A DNA stretch of 64,000 nucleotides from Nitrososphaerota archaeon (GCA_026708305.1 JAPOVD010000009.1:43992-107991), one strand, 5' to 3'. Positions 36,804 to 46,517 are shown, numbered from the stretch's first letter. Made by a program: numbers and translations. Notes: generated from the letters alone by a model not told the origin.

Positions 36804-37305
36804 GATAAATAATTGGATAAAACGAGTTGGCAGTTCAGTACCAAGAGGATTTTCAAGATATTTTATACTGGACATATTAAAAAATAGAACATGCACAGGT
36901 AAGGAAATAATAAACATAGCTATCGAACAAAGTAATGGAGTATGGAATCCATCTCCAGGATTAATATACCCATTACTGAAAAGACTACAGGAAGAAAAAT
37001 TAATAGAAGAAACTAGCGGAAACAAATATAGAATTACAACAAAAGGCAAATCCACTACAGAAGATCTTGATACAATAAACAATATAATAAAGAAACAAAT
37101 GGATGTGCTTTTTAGAGTTGGCAATATAGGAAGGTTTATAGCTATGGATGTTTTAGAACGAGTAAAAATTATGGGAACGTTACTTAGTTCAAATGTATCC
37201 AACCTAACAAAAGATGAAACAAATAAATACAAAGAATTTTTACAATCAGAATTGCAGAAAATAAATTCTGGTAATAATGATTGGAAAAATATACCAGTAG
37301 ACTAA
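36802..37305 (+). CDS. PadR-family transcriptional regulator
   Basis: A 167-residue winged-helix regulator. The DNA-binding domain (about residues 10-80) has FSRYFILDILKNRTCTGKEIINIA, SPGLIYPLLKRLQEEKLIEE and YRITTKGK, the PadR pattern with its SPxxxYPxLxxLxxxG/KLI motif. The C-terminal half is a helical dimerisation region. The ATG at 36802 sits about 26 bases after the TATA box, suggesting a leaderless transcript; a GTG at 36787 is in frame but lies inside the palindrome. It diverges from the sdh operon, which it may control. Ligand unknown. Confidence 0.9.
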   Translation: MINNWIKRVGSSVPRGFSRYFILDILKNRTCTGKEIINIAIEQSNGVWNPSPGLIYPLLKRLQEEKLIEETSGNKYRITTKGKSTTEDLDTINNIIKKQMDVLFRVGNIGRFIAMDVLERVKIMGTLLSSNVSNLTKDETNKYKEFLQSELQKINSGNNDWKNIPVD

Positions 37306-37373
37306 AATCAATAACAATTTTTTATATGATTTATCAAATTTAGAAAAAGAAAAAGTCAAGTGAAGAGCGTAGT

Positions 37374-37676
37374 TTATGATGTATTATTCCTTTTTACTTC
37401 TATTTCTATAGTAGAAACATTTCTAGTTTTGCCATCTTTTGATTCTAGAGTTTCAGAACCTATTTTGATATTCCCTATGGAATATCCAGCATTTTCTGTT
37501 TTACGTGATATTATTTGCGCTACATCAACTGCACGACCTATGCTAAGACCTCTAGCTTTAATATTTACTACAGGCAAATTGGCCAGCTGTATAAGTGTAG
37601 AGGTTACATAAGCCATCAATGGTTTCTTACCAATGAATATGGTGTCTCTGCTGTCATTAGACATGTTACTCATCAT
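37374..37676 (-). CDS. albA: Alba, archaeal DNA/RNA-binding chromatin protein
   Basis: A 100-residue Alba protein that packages DNA and binds RNA. The IFIGKKPLMAYVTSTLIQL start corresponds to the conserved lysine region (KPxMxYV) that contacts DNA, and the lysine there can be acetylated in Sulfolobus. IKARGLSIGRAVDVAQII and IKIGSE follow as expected. The second ATG may be the real start (MSNMSND). It lies convergent to padR with a 68-base gap. Confidence 0.95.
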   Translation of the reverse strand: MMSNMSNDSRDTIFIGKKPLMAYVTSTLIQLANLPVVNIKARGLSIGRAVDVAQIISRKTENAGYSIGNIKIGSETLESKDGKTRNVSTIEIEVKRNNTS

Positions 37677-37748
37677 ATTGTGGATAATTTAAATCTAAGA
37701 ATACATAACTAAGACTAATAAATATAATTGAATTAATAATATTATTAT

Positions 37749-38264
37749 ATGCATACAAAAAATGTGGTTAATTTTTTAAAATCATGTAAACAAAAAGATG
37801 ATATAAAAACCATATAAAAGATTATTTCTCTATTAGATGATGATAGTCTAGAAATACGTGGTGAAGTTTTTTGAACAATACTAGCAAGTAATAAAAAAAT
37901 TACTGATGTGTTAATTAAGAATACAAAAAACAAGTAGCAATAACGTAAAAGCATTAGTATTGATACTAGCAAATAGAAAGGAATATGAAAAGCTGTTCCC
38001 AAAATTTCATATTTAACAAATGACCAAAGTTTTCTAGTAAGATCATGTATTATTTCAGTTTTAGGATATCTAAGAGCTCTGAATGTAGAGAAAAAATACA
38101 TCGATGTCTTGATCAAAATTTGTAAGTTAGACGAGTGCATTAAAAACCATAATTGATTTGCATGATGAATTATCGAAGACGAAATTCACAGTCTTGCAAA
38201 TGAAACAGATCGACAGATTAAGAAGCTAATGAAGATAGTATTTGATGGACCGAGAGGGATTTGA
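37749..38264 (+). pseudogene. Decayed HEAT-repeat-like protein gene
   Basis: A broken coding sequence can be followed in one main frame from the ATG at 37749 to a TGA at 38262. Frame stops lie at 37815, 37872, 37935, 38154, 38163 and 38166. The stretch 37939-38013 reads sensibly only in the +1 frame, implying two compensating frameshifts. The remnants look like alpha-helical repeats: IISLLDDDSLEIRGEVF, NNVKALVLILANRKEYEKL, NDQSFLVRSCIISVLGYL and EDEIHSLANETDRQIKKLM. The LxDxxxxVRxxxIxxLGxL pattern suggests a HEAT-repeat protein. A 131-codon minus-strand frame over the same DNA is hydrophobic because it is the antisense. The final stop lies in the antisense of tRNA-Ala. Confidence 0.72.
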
Positions 38265-38319
38265 ACCCACGATCTCGCCCATGCCAAGGGCGCATCTTGC
38301 CAGTCTAGACGATCGGCCC
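38246..38319 (-). tRNA. tRNA-Ala (GGC)
   Basis: A 74-base cloverleaf: acceptor GGGCCGA/UCGGUCC with the G3-U70 wobble pair that marks alanine tRNAs, anticodon stem CGCCC/GGGCG with loop UUGGCAU giving anticodon GGC, T loop UUCAAAU, discriminator A. It overlaps the last codons of the upstream pseudogene on the opposite strand. Confidence 0.95.
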
Positions 38320-38431
38320 GTAAAAAGTATAATCAATACAGAACAAGATTTTAATCTTTTTATACAAAAATACTATTATAGATGGATGCTTTAGCATAAG
38401 ATATTTAAATATTGTATTGTAGGTATATTAA

Positions 38432-39274
38432 TTGGTTACAGATAATAAAGCAATAATTTCTTTCATACAAGTACTGAAAGATGATTTATCTATTTTTAGA
38501 TTAAACCCAATAGACGGAAAAGTACCAGATTACCAAGCTGGTCAGTTTATAACTATCGGTTTAGAAAACCCATCTGAAAACAATAAACTAGTAAGGCGAG
38601 CATATTCTATTGCATCTAATCCAGAAAATCGTAGATATATAGAATTATACATACGTTGGGTAAGAAAACCATTACCAGGAAGGCTTACTACTATGTTATT
38701 TAATTCTAAAGCAGGAGACCAAATAAATTGGTTGAAACCGACAGGAGCGTTTACTATAAACGAAAAGTTAGCAAATGGAGAAAAAGATAACAGAAGAATT
38801 GTTTGCATAGGGGGCGGTACAGGACTTGCTCCTTTTGTTAGCTATGCAAAACATTTGTACAAAATAGGAGATAAAAGGGAAATAATTGTGTTACATGGAG
38901 CTAGTTATGTAGATGAACTTAGTTACAAGGACACTCTAACAGATTTGGAATATGAAAGCATAGATATAGGTAAAGATAAATGGAATTTTAAATATAGAGC
39001 ATCCATAAGCAGACCACAAGAACATACTAATAGATCATGGTCTGGTCAAAAGGGAAGAGTTGAAACATTTTTGAGATCTAAAGAAGAAGATGAATCACCT
39101 CTTGAATCACTAATAGGCGAAAAAATAACAAAAGATAATACTATATTCTATATTTGCGGATGGCAGGGCACAATTGATGGAGTGATGGATTTCTTAAAAC
39201 CAAAAGGTTTTGTCACAGAAAGAGAAAAGCGTGCTGATGGTAGTTTTGAAGTTAAATACGAATCTTACGGTTAA
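38432..39274 (+). CDS. Ferredoxin/flavodoxin-NADP reductase-like FAD oxidoreductase
   Basis: A 280-residue protein with the two-domain plan of ferredoxin-NADP reductases. The FAD domain has GQFITIGL and the flavin motif RRAYSIAS (RxYS type); a mid segment reads LPGRLTTMLFN and LKPTGAFT. The NAD(P) domain has IVCIGGGTGLAPFVSYAKHL and YICGWQGTIDGVMDFL near the end. It would move electrons between NAD(P)H and ferredoxin. The first codon is TTG at 38432, following the TATA-like ATATTTAAATAT at 38401-38412, so the transcript is probably leaderless. The partner may be the ferredoxin at 45.9 kb. Confidence 0.85.
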   Translation: MVTDNKAIISFIQVLKDDLSIFRLNPIDGKVPDYQAGQFITIGLENPSENNKLVRRAYSIASNPENRRYIELYIRWVRKPLPGRLTTMLFNSKAGDQINWLKPTGAFTINEKLANGEKDNRRIVCIGGGTGLAPFVSYAKHLYKIGDKREIIVLHGASYVDELSYKDTLTDLEYESIDIGKDKWNFKYRASISRPQEHTNRSWSGQKGRVETFLRSKEEDESPLESLIGEKITKDNTIFYICGWQGTIDGVMDFLKPKGFVTEREKRADGSFEVKYESYG

Positions 39275-39295
39275 GATAAAATGATTTAAGTTTTT

Positions 39296-39369
39296 GGGGA
39301 TGTAGGTTAGCATGGAATACTGCCAGTCTCGGGCTCTGGAGGGCATGGGTTCAAGTCCCATCATCCCCA
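39296..39369 (+). tRNA. tRNA-Pro (CGG)
   Basis: A 74-base cloverleaf: acceptor GGGGAUG/CAUCCCC, anticodon stem CCAGU/UCUGG with a U-U mismatch next to the loop, loop CUCGGGC giving anticodon CGG, T loop UUCAAGU, discriminator A. G37 after the anticodon is usual for proline. No intron. It lies 21 bases after the reductase gene. Confidence 0.92.
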
Positions 39370-39382
39370 TATTATTGGTTAT

Positions 39383-40003
39383 ATGACAACTATAATTTAC
39401 CTAGCACATCTAAACCCAGTTACTAATTCACACGCGGAGATAATAGAGGAGTTAAAAAATAGTTATGAAAATGTAATTGTAATGCCAGTGATTTTTTTGA
39501 AAAATAACATGGAAATAAACAGTCGTAGCTTTCCTTTTAATTTCAAAATTAGGAAAGAAATGTTAAAATCCATTTTTAAAAATTCCATATCAATATCATC
39601 TAATTATACTTTTCATGCACCATATTGGAGATACTTACCTCCATTAATTTCTCCTATGTCTTGGGTTTTAAAAAAAAAAATACTGGATGGAATAGGTAAA
39701 AACTATCTGACATATACTGGAGATAAATCAGAATGGTATTTATTAAAAGTATATGGGTTTAATCCAAAAATTGGTACTAGAAAAGCGATATCTGCTACAA
39801 CAGTAAAAGAAAAAATATATAATGCTGCAATTGGAAAAAAGACAAATTGGACAGAATATCTTCCAGATGAAATAATATGTATAATAAACAAAAATTGGAA
39901 TATAATAAAGGAATTTGCAGATAAAAAAGATGCAACTATAAAAATTACTGGTATGAAATTTCCAAAGGATGGCTATTGGTCAAAACGTATAAAAGAAGAG
40001 TAG
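39383..40003 (+). CDS. Cytidylyltransferase-like (nucleotidyltransferase-fold) protein
   Basis: The 206-residue protein starts TTIIYLAHLNPVTNSHAEII, which matches the (T/H)xGH loop of nucleotidyltransferases in altered form (HLNPVTNSH). Near residue 137 ISATTVKEKIYNAAIG resembles the ISGTKIR motif of NMN adenylyltransferases. The protein therefore probably joins a nucleotide to a small phosphate substrate; NMN adenylyltransferase (NAD synthesis) is one option, but the middle part is not typical and I do not assign a substrate. It is followed by ilvE after 5 bases. Confidence 0.65.
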   Translation: MTTIIYLAHLNPVTNSHAEIIEELKNSYENVIVMPVIFLKNNMEINSRSFPFNFKIRKEMLKSIFKNSISISSNYTFHAPYWRYLPPLISPMSWVLKKKILDGIGKNYLTYTGDKSEWYLLKVYGFNPKIGTRKAISATTVKEKIYNAAIGKKTNWTEYLPDEIICIINKNWNIIKEFADKKDATIKITGMKFPKDGYWSKRIKEE

Positions 40004-40008
40004 ATTTG

Positions 40009-40920
40009 ATGAATGTAGCAAAGTTTGTTTGGTTCAATGGCAAATATGTGATTAAAACCAAAGCACTAGTACCAATTACTACACATGCAATACATTATGG
40101 TACATCAATATTTGAAGGAATTAGAGCTTATTGGAACCATAACAATTTATACATATTCAGATTAAACGATCACATAACAAGATTTAGGAATTCTGGTAAA
40201 TTTTATTCTATGACATTCAAATTTTCAAACATGGAGATAAAGGATGCAATAATAAATTTATGTATCAAAAATAAAATTACTGAGTCATGTTACATACGAC
40301 CCATTTGTTTTATTGGAGAACATGGAATAAGTTTACATGTTACTAATAAATCACCCACTCATGTTGCTATATTTATGTTTCCAATGAATAATTTATTTGA
40401 TAAAAATGGTATAAATGCGTGCGTATCATCATGGAGAAAATTTGATAATTCATATTTGTATACCTTAGCTAAAATGGGAGGAAATTATCTTAATTCAATT
40501 TTAGCTACTCAAGAATCAAAAAACAATGGATATGATGAAGCCATATTATTAGACAATCAAAATAATGTTAGTGAATCCCCTGGTGAGAATATATTCCTAG
40601 TTAAAAATAATATTATAATGACACCATCACTAAGCTCTTCAATATTGGATGGGATAACCAGAGATACTGTAATAAAATTAGCTCAAAATATAGGTTATGA
40701 AATAATAGAAAAAAGAATTACTCGTAGTGAATTATATTTATCAGATGAAGTTTTTTTAACAGGCACGGCTGCAGAATTAACACCAATTATCAAAATAGAT
40801 AATAAAATAGTGGGCGATGGAAAAAAAGGCAGAATAACCAAAGAACTAATGTCAAAGTATAATAAAGTCACAGTAGGTAATGATGTTAAGTTTAATAATT
40901 GGGCGACCAAGGTGTATTAG
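40009..40920 (+). CDS. ilvE: Branched-chain amino acid aminotransferase
   Basis: A fold-type IV PLP enzyme making leucine, isoleucine and valine. It begins KFVWFNGKYV, followed by HYGTSIFEGIRAYW, the substrate-side arginine in YIRPICFIG, and KMGGNYLNSILATQESKNNGYDEAILLD holding the PLP lysine. NVSESPGENIFLVKNN and SSSILDGITRDTVIKLA complete the fold. The ATG at 40009 gives a normal 303-residue protein; the frame also extends upstream to 39976 inside the previous gene. It overlaps the next frame by about 40 bases. Confidence 0.96.
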   Translation: MNVAKFVWFNGKYVIKTKALVPITTHAIHYGTSIFEGIRAYWNHNNLYIFRLNDHITRFRNSGKFYSMTFKFSNMEIKDAIINLCIKNKITESCYIRPICFIGEHGISLHVTNKSPTHVAIFMFPMNNLFDKNGINACVSSWRKFDNSYLYTLAKMGGNYLNSILATQESKNNGYDEAILLDNQNNVSESPGENIFLVKNNIIMTPSLSSSILDGITRDTVIKLAQNIGYEIIEKRITRSELYLSDEVFLTGTAAELTPIIKIDNKIVGDGKKGRITKELMSKYNKVTVGNDVKFNNWATKVY

Positions 40921-41821
40921 TATAAAAGCAATCCACATCGGTATAAATAAAAATGATAAACAATATATTGATATTTTAAAAAATTTAGTTAAATCAATTA
41001 CAATATGTAATGTTACGAATATGAATAAGGCCAGTGAAATGTTACAAGTAAAAAGCTATCAAACAATATATGAATTACTAAAATTTGAGAAGTTTGACAC
41101 GGCATTCATATATATAAATGATAAAAATGATATGTCCATTATCAATCACTTAATATCACTTAAAAAAAATATTTTTATAGAAAATCCAAATGCTATTATC
41201 GGAGAGTGGAGCAATTTAAAAAATAGAATTAACAATACCGATGTCATACTAGACTATAGTTTTATTGGAAGTACAGATCGAATTGCAATCATAATAAAGA
41301 ATTTTATAGCTTCAAAAAAATGTGGAAAATTATTAATGCTACAATCACATAACATGAGTAAGATACAATTTAAAATTAAGTATAAAATGCTAGACGAATT
41401 ATTGGCGTCAAACGTAAATTCCACAATATGTTTATTTGGAGAAATACCAGAAGTGGTATATGGCATAATAAACAATATAAAAAATAAACACAAGAATGAT
41501 TTTGTATCAATAATACTTGAATTTAAAAATAATAAAACTGCAACAATTTCTTTTGATTTAATCAGTGAATCAGAAATAAAAAATTTTATTGCAATTTATG
41601 ATAATGAAATTATTACAAATTATAGTCTCGAAGTAATTGAATGTGATGTTGACAAGTATATTAAAAACCAAGTCTCATACGAAATTCAGAATTTTTTACA
41701 ATCTATAAACAAAAAAAACAAACAGTCAAAAAAACTAGATAAGATAATAGAGATAGAAAATATTATCAACGCTATATATGTTTCTAGTAAGAAGTATATT
41801 CCAATATATTTAAACATATAA
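40883..41821 (+). CDS. Gfo/Idh/MocA-like oxidoreductase, degenerate
   Basis: A 312-residue protein of Rossmann-like character. The segment FDTAFIYINDKNDMSIINHLISLKKNIFIENP follows the pattern of Gfo/Idh/MocA dehydrogenases (DxVxxxTPxxxHxxxxxxALxxGKxVxxEKP), with the final lysine before proline replaced by asparagine. The N-terminal glycine-rich NAD motif is not clear. It may therefore be a non-catalytic or very divergent member. The sequence is unusually rich in Ile, Asn and Lys. It overlaps ilvE by 38 bases with the ATG at 40883 (40880 is also possible). Confidence 0.6.
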   Translation: MLSLIIGRPRCISIKAIHIGINKNDKQYIDILKNLVKSITICNVTNMNKASEMLQVKSYQTIYELLKFEKFDTAFIYINDKNDMSIINHLISLKKNIFIENPNAIIGEWSNLKNRINNTDVILDYSFIGSTDRIAIIIKNFIASKKCGKLLMLQSHNMSKIQFKIKYKMLDELLASNVNSTICLFGEIPEVVYGIINNIKNKHKNDFVSIILEFKNNKTATISFDLISESEIKNFIAIYDNEIITNYSLEVIECDVDKYIKNQVSYEIQNFLQSINKKNKQSKKLDKIIEIENIINAIYVSSKKYIPIYLNI

Positions 41822-41822
41822 A

Positions 41823-42095
41823 ATGAATAAAAAATTATTAAATATTTTAGCATGTCCCATTGATAAATATTTTCCATTAGAATGTTTTGAATTAGAAATG
41901 AAAAAAACCGATGTGGTAGAAAAAGGAGTATTGTATTGTAAAAAATGTACACGATTCTATTTAGTTATAGATCAAATTCCAATATTGTTACCAGATGAAT
42001 TTCGATCTGAACAAGACGAAAAAAAATTTTTGTTAGAAAATCAAAAAAAATTACCTCATAAAATAACTAACGAAGCACATCCATGGCATATATAA
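41823..42095 (+). CDS. Trm112-family methyltransferase activator
   Basis: A 90-residue protein. It begins KKLLNILACPIDKYFPLECFELEM and has a second pair CKKCTRFYLVIDQIPILLPDEFR, the pattern of Trm112, a small zinc protein that activates tRNA, rRNA and protein methyltransferases (the first cysteine stands alone before P, the second pair is CxxC). In archaea Trm112 partners with several methyltransferases; the partner here cannot be inferred. It ends 22 bases before the convergent MCM gene. Confidence 0.85.
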   Translation: MNKKLLNILACPIDKYFPLECFELEMKKTDVVEKGVLYCKKCTRFYLVIDQIPILLPDEFRSEQDEKKFLLENQKKLPHKITNEAHPWHI

Positions 42096-42117
42096 AAATA
42101 CAGCTAGTAAATTTTAA

Positions 42118-44196
42118 TCAAACTCTATTGTAATGACCAGGTTTAGATTCATAAATAGATGCTTCATAAAGCATTTTCCTAATGTAACTTTTAGCTTCTT
42201 CTTCTTTGAATCTGTTTGATTTAATCAATTCGTCTACAAATAATTTCTCTTCTACTGGTTTTTTGTTGTCGCCTTCTAACGCTTTTAATGTATCCATAAA
42301 AAATTGCATTTTGGATATTTCACTTCTTGGTTTACCTTGTAATACACCAAGATCAACTTTACCAGTATTAACATCAACACCAGCATTTTCTAACATGCTC
42401 TGAATCAGATGTATTGCATTCTCTGCATCATCAGCGTCCACTCGATCTTTCATTAGTAATTTTGCCCTAGCTGTAGATAATCTTATTAATCCTTCTAATT
42501 GTCGTGGTGTCACTGTAATCATGTCTTCTGACTCCACGTTTCTCATTTTCATATAATATTTCAATATTCTTTTTTCTGCATCTTGAGTGAGTATAGGATC
42601 TGATTTTTTTGCATGAGATAAATATTTAGTTAAAATATCTACGTCTATAGATTCATCATATTCATTTTTTGTTAATGAATGCAAATTAATTATATGTTTT
42701 GCGATTTGTGTGTCTTTTTCTCTAGAAGGAATATCGCGTACTACAAATATTAGATCAAATCTAGTTAACAATGGTATTGGTAAATTCACATTTTCTGTAA
42801 TATTTTTAAATGGATCATATTTTCCATACATTGGATTAGCAGCTGCTAATATTGATGTTCGTGCATTTAACGTAGCAACTATGCCACCTTTTGCAATGCT
42901 AACTGTTTGTTGTTCCATTACTTCGTGTAACGCGCTACGATCTTCTGGTTTCATTTTATCGAATTCATCTATACACACTAATCCTTGATCACCAAGAACT
43001 ACAGCACCAGCTTCAAGCATCATGATGCCAATTTTATCACGAACTATCGCAGCTGTTAAACCAGCAGCTGTTGATCCTCTTCCAGAAGTATATAACCCAC
43101 GTGGAGCTACACGAGCACAAAATTTTAGCATTTCACTTTTTGCAGTACCAGGATCACCTACTAGAAAAATGTTAATATCTCCACGTATCTTAGTTCCATC
43201 TGCAAGAATTTTTTTTGTAGAACCAACTATTAGTAATAGTATAGCTTCTTTGATTAATGAATGTCCATGTATATGAGGTGCAAATGAGTTTATTAATTTG
43301 TGATATATGTTAGGAGATTCAGAAAGTGATTTTATTATTTTTGCTTCTTCCAGTGAAATTTCTTCTCTTTCGATACTTCTGGATGTTTGTGTTCCTCTAC
43401 CTCCAAGAAATTCAATATTGTTTCCATCTATTCTTAGTCGATACAATGCACTATTTGTTTTTGCTCCAGGTAGTGGATCTTGTTCAATTCTTACTATTCC
43501 AGTTAAAATTATACGGTCTCCAGGTCTAGCGTTATCAACTAGATCTTGCTTGACTGTTACATCTATGTAATGCGGTAATTGTCCAGGAGGAAGATCTTCA
43601 GGCAATTCTTGCAATCTAACAATTTGAAAGTCTATGAATTTACTAGATTCTGATTCTATTCCAAGATCCCTATGTTTACATTTATCATGAGAACATTTTG
43701 GCGGTGGCGTTATCTTCAATCCTCGTTCTAAGATAATGTTAGTAATATGACCATCAGGACAAACATAAACTAATTCTCTAGCTAATGGTTTTATCTCAGA
43801 TGCACGAACTACCATACCAGAAATACTGGCCATTTTACTAATTAGCTCAGCATTAATTTGTCTAATGCTACGTTGTATTGGATAATTAGTAATTCTAGTA
43901 CGTATTTCATGTTGTATTTTTTCTGCATATTGAGGAAACCTTTCTTGCAATATTTCCTTAATTGCTCTTTTAAAAGCGTCTAAAATTTTATCAGCCTGTT
44001 CTTCAAATTTTATTTCTATATCACGGTTTGATACAAGATCATTATAATCTATTACAGCATATTGTACATGCTTAGCCATCATTTCATCTATTTGTTCTAC
44101 ATATTTGTAAGATCCATTATTATCTTTAAATTGTGCAAGGAATTTTTTTACTAAATCTGATAAAGCTGAAGGAGTATATGTTTTGGTGATACTCAT
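42118..44196 (-). CDS. mcm: MCM replicative helicase
   Basis: The 692-residue hexameric helicase unwinds DNA at the fork. The N-terminal half has a zinc site built from CPDGH and CSHDKCKH around residues 150-180. The AAA+ part carries Walker A GDPGTAKSEMLKF, Walker B LVCIDEFDKM, sensor 1 AAANPMYGKYDP and the arginine-finger region LLTRFDLIF. A C-terminal winged-helix domain ends the protein. GINS lies just upstream with a 4-base overlap, a common archaeal replication arrangement. Confidence 0.97.
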   Translation of the reverse strand: MSITKTYTPSALSDLVKKFLAQFKDNNGSYKYVEQIDEMMAKHVQYAVIDYNDLVSNRDIEIKFEEQADKILDAFKRAIKEILQERFPQYAEKIQHEIRTRITNYPIQRSIRQINAELISKMASISGMVVRASEIKPLARELVYVCPDGHITNIILERGLKITPPPKCSHDKCKHRDLGIESESSKFIDFQIVRLQELPEDLPPGQLPHYIDVTVKQDLVDNARPGDRIILTGIVRIEQDPLPGAKTNSALYRLRIDGNNIEFLGGRGTQTSRSIEREEISLEEAKIIKSLSESPNIYHKLINSFAPHIHGHSLIKEAILLLIVGSTKKILADGTKIRGDINIFLVGDPGTAKSEMLKFCARVAPRGLYTSGRGSTAAGLTAAIVRDKIGIMMLEAGAVVLGDQGLVCIDEFDKMKPEDRSALHEVMEQQTVSIAKGGIVATLNARTSILAAANPMYGKYDPFKNITENVNLPIPLLTRFDLIFVVRDIPSREKDTQIAKHIINLHSLTKNEYDESIDVDILTKYLSHAKKSDPILTQDAEKRILKYYMKMRNVESEDMITVTPRQLEGLIRLSTARAKLLMKDRVDADDAENAIHLIQSMLENAGVDVNTGKVDLGVLQGKPRSEISKMQFFMDTLKALEGDNKKPVEEKLFVDELIKSNRFKEEEAKSYIRKMLYEASIYESKPGHYNRV

Positions 44197-44711
44197 TTCA
44201 AATCTCCAAATATTTGTTTAGTAAAAATTGTACTAGCTTTATGAATTTGATTATAAAATTCAATTTCTTCAATAGTCAGCTTGTGTGTTAATTCATTTGT
44301 CAGTTTTGATGAATCTGCAAATTGGATTATTTTTCCATGTCTTTTTCTAAATAATGATTTTAATAAGCTTTCTAATTCGTCACGTTCTTGTTTTTGAATC
44401 CTCTTAAAATATGAATTAATTTTAATATAGAAATGATCATCAAGTGTTGATAAGTTAAATTCATCTTGAGAATTTTCTTTTACTAATGATTGTTTAAGAT
44501 CTTCTACAATTTTGTCATCTTGAATTTTTACATAACCATTAGCTTCTAATATGTTAGCTATCCATCTAGGTATATTTAACATTTCTCCATATTTACCATG
44601 GACTTTTATGCCACATATTTCAATTTTAATATCTGTTCTAAACAATACTTTAACATCTTGAAGTTCATGTCCTATCTTATGTAATTTAATTAATTCTTTC
44701 ATTTTGATCAT
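44193..44711 (-). CDS. GINS replication complex subunit (Gins23-like)
   Basis: A 172-residue protein located directly upstream of mcm. The N-terminal 60 residues form a small beta domain with KVLFRTDIKIEICGIKVHGKYG and LNIPRWIANILEANGYVKIQ; the rest is helical. A beta domain before the helical domain is the order found in Psf2/Psf3 and archaeal Gins23, so I prefer that name over Gins51. GINS stimulates MCM as part of the CMG helicase. The start could be the second ATG (44702). Confidence 0.8.
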   Translation of the reverse strand: MIKMKELIKLHKIGHELQDVKVLFRTDIKIEICGIKVHGKYGEMLNIPRWIANILEANGYVKIQDDKIVEDLKQSLVKENSQDEFNLSTLDDHFYIKINSYFKRIQKQERDELESLLKSLFRKRHGKIIQFADSSKLTNELTHKLTIEEIEFYNQIHKASTIFTKQIFGDLK

Positions 44712-44816
44712 AATATAATTTGGTTTAATGAAATTTATTAATCAATTCAATTAACAATTAGCTTTGATTATTTGATCCGGATATGATTTATTACGGTAAT
44801 AGCCAAAAAATAATGA

Positions 44817-45767
44817 ATGTATAAAAATATCATGTGGATAGAAAAATATAGACCATACAAAATAGCAGACATAGCCAACCAAAAAGAAATTATTTCTAGT
44901 TTAAAATCATTGTTAAAAAAAGAATTAGAATTACCGCATATGTTATTTTCTGGAACAGCAGGAATTGGTAAAACTACCACAGCTTTATGCATGGTGAGAG
45001 AAATTCTTGGTAGTAATTGGAAAGATTTTACTTTGGAACTTAATGCATCAGATGAACGTGGAATTAACATGGTAAGAGAAAGAGTTAAAAAATTTTCTAA
45101 ATTTTATAGTCTAAGTACAGAAATTCCATTCAAGATGATAATATTAGATGAAGCTGACGAAATGACTTCAGATGCACAAACAGCATTACGTAGAATAATA
45201 GAAGATGCATCATTACATTGTAGATTTATACTTATTGCAAATAATGTATCAAAAATTATAGAACCGCTTCAAAGTAGATGCGCAGTATTTAAGTTTTCAA
45301 AGATTTCAGACATTAATATTGTAGAACATTTAAAGAAAATTTCGAAATTAGAAAATATAAAATTTGATGATTCTGGTTTGAAGATGATAACAAATTATGT
45401 TAATGGTGACTTGAGGCATGCAATAAATATACTACAAGCAACATCAAGTCTAGGTGCCATAACTACTAAAAATGCAAAAGTTGTTTTAGGTTTAACTAAA
45501 GATAAGCATGTAGATCTAGTATTAAAACTTGCTTTAGATGGTAACATATTTCAAGCTAGGACAAAAATGATTGAGCTAATCAAAATACAAGGAATGTCAG
45601 AAACTGATTTTTTAAAGTTAATCAATCAAGCTGTTTTCAAATCTAAAATAAATGACTTAAGCGAGGCAATAAAAATAATTGCAAAATACGATTATAGAGT
45701 TTTAGTAGGTGCAAATCCAGAAATTCAATTAACAGCTTTATTGTCCGAATTAGGTAATTTAAAATAA
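44817..45767 (+). CDS. rfcS: Replication factor C small subunit
   Basis: The small clamp-loader subunit; four copies join one RfcL. The 316-residue AAA+ protein has WIEKYRPYKIADI, Walker A SGTAGIGKTT (45-54), Walker B ILDEADEMT, and the SRC motif LQSRCAVFKF holding the arginine finger. The ATG at 44817 or the one at 44832 could start it; a TATA-like GATTTATTA at 44785-44793 fits a short or absent leader. The stop directly abuts the antisense tRNA-Ser gene with no spacer. Confidence 0.96.
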   Translation: MYKNIMWIEKYRPYKIADIANQKEIISSLKSLLKKELELPHMLFSGTAGIGKTTTALCMVREILGSNWKDFTLELNASDERGINMVRERVKKFSKFYSLSTEIPFKMIILDEADEMTSDAQTALRRIIEDASLHCRFILIANNVSKIIEPLQSRCAVFKFSKISDINIVEHLKKISKLENIKFDDSGLKMITNYVNGDLRHAINILQATSSLGAITTKNAKVVLGLTKDKHVDLVLKLALDGNIFQARTKMIELIKIQGMSETDFLKLINQAVFKSKINDLSEAIKIIAKYDYRVLVGANPEIQLTALLSELGNLK

Positions 45768-45851
45768 CGCAGAGAGAGGGATTTGAACCCTCGAGTGTAA
45801 CAACACACAGGCTCTCAAGGCCAGCGCCATGCCATACTAAGCGACCTCTGC
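45768..45851 (-). tRNA. tRNA-Ser (UGA)
   Basis: An 84-base cloverleaf with a long variable arm: acceptor GCAGAGG/CUCUCUGC region, anticodon stem CUGGC/GCCUG with a U-U mismatch at the second pair, loop CUUGAGA giving anticodon UGA, T loop UUCAAAU, discriminator G typical of serine. It starts one base after the convergent rfcS stop codon. Confidence 0.93.
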
Positions 45852-45912
45852 ATACGTAATTATGAATGACTATTAAAATTTGTTTAATTTTGATTGAAAA
45901 AAAATAAAAAAG

Positions 45913-46467
<555 letters not shown>

Positions 46468-46517
46468 TTATTATTTAAATCTAGCATAATAATAAATTAC
46501 TAGATGTATAAACAATT

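Noticed and set aside
37745-38140. A 131-codon minus-strand frame with several hydrophobic stretches, looking like a membrane protein
   Set aside because: It is the antisense of the HEAT-like pseudogene. Antisense of Lys/Asn-rich coding sequence gives Phe/Leu-rich translations, and the plus strand shows coherent helical-repeat remnants.
42206-43570. Plus-strand frames opposite mcm
   Set aside because: The minus strand encodes the complete helicase; the plus frames are overlapping shadows.
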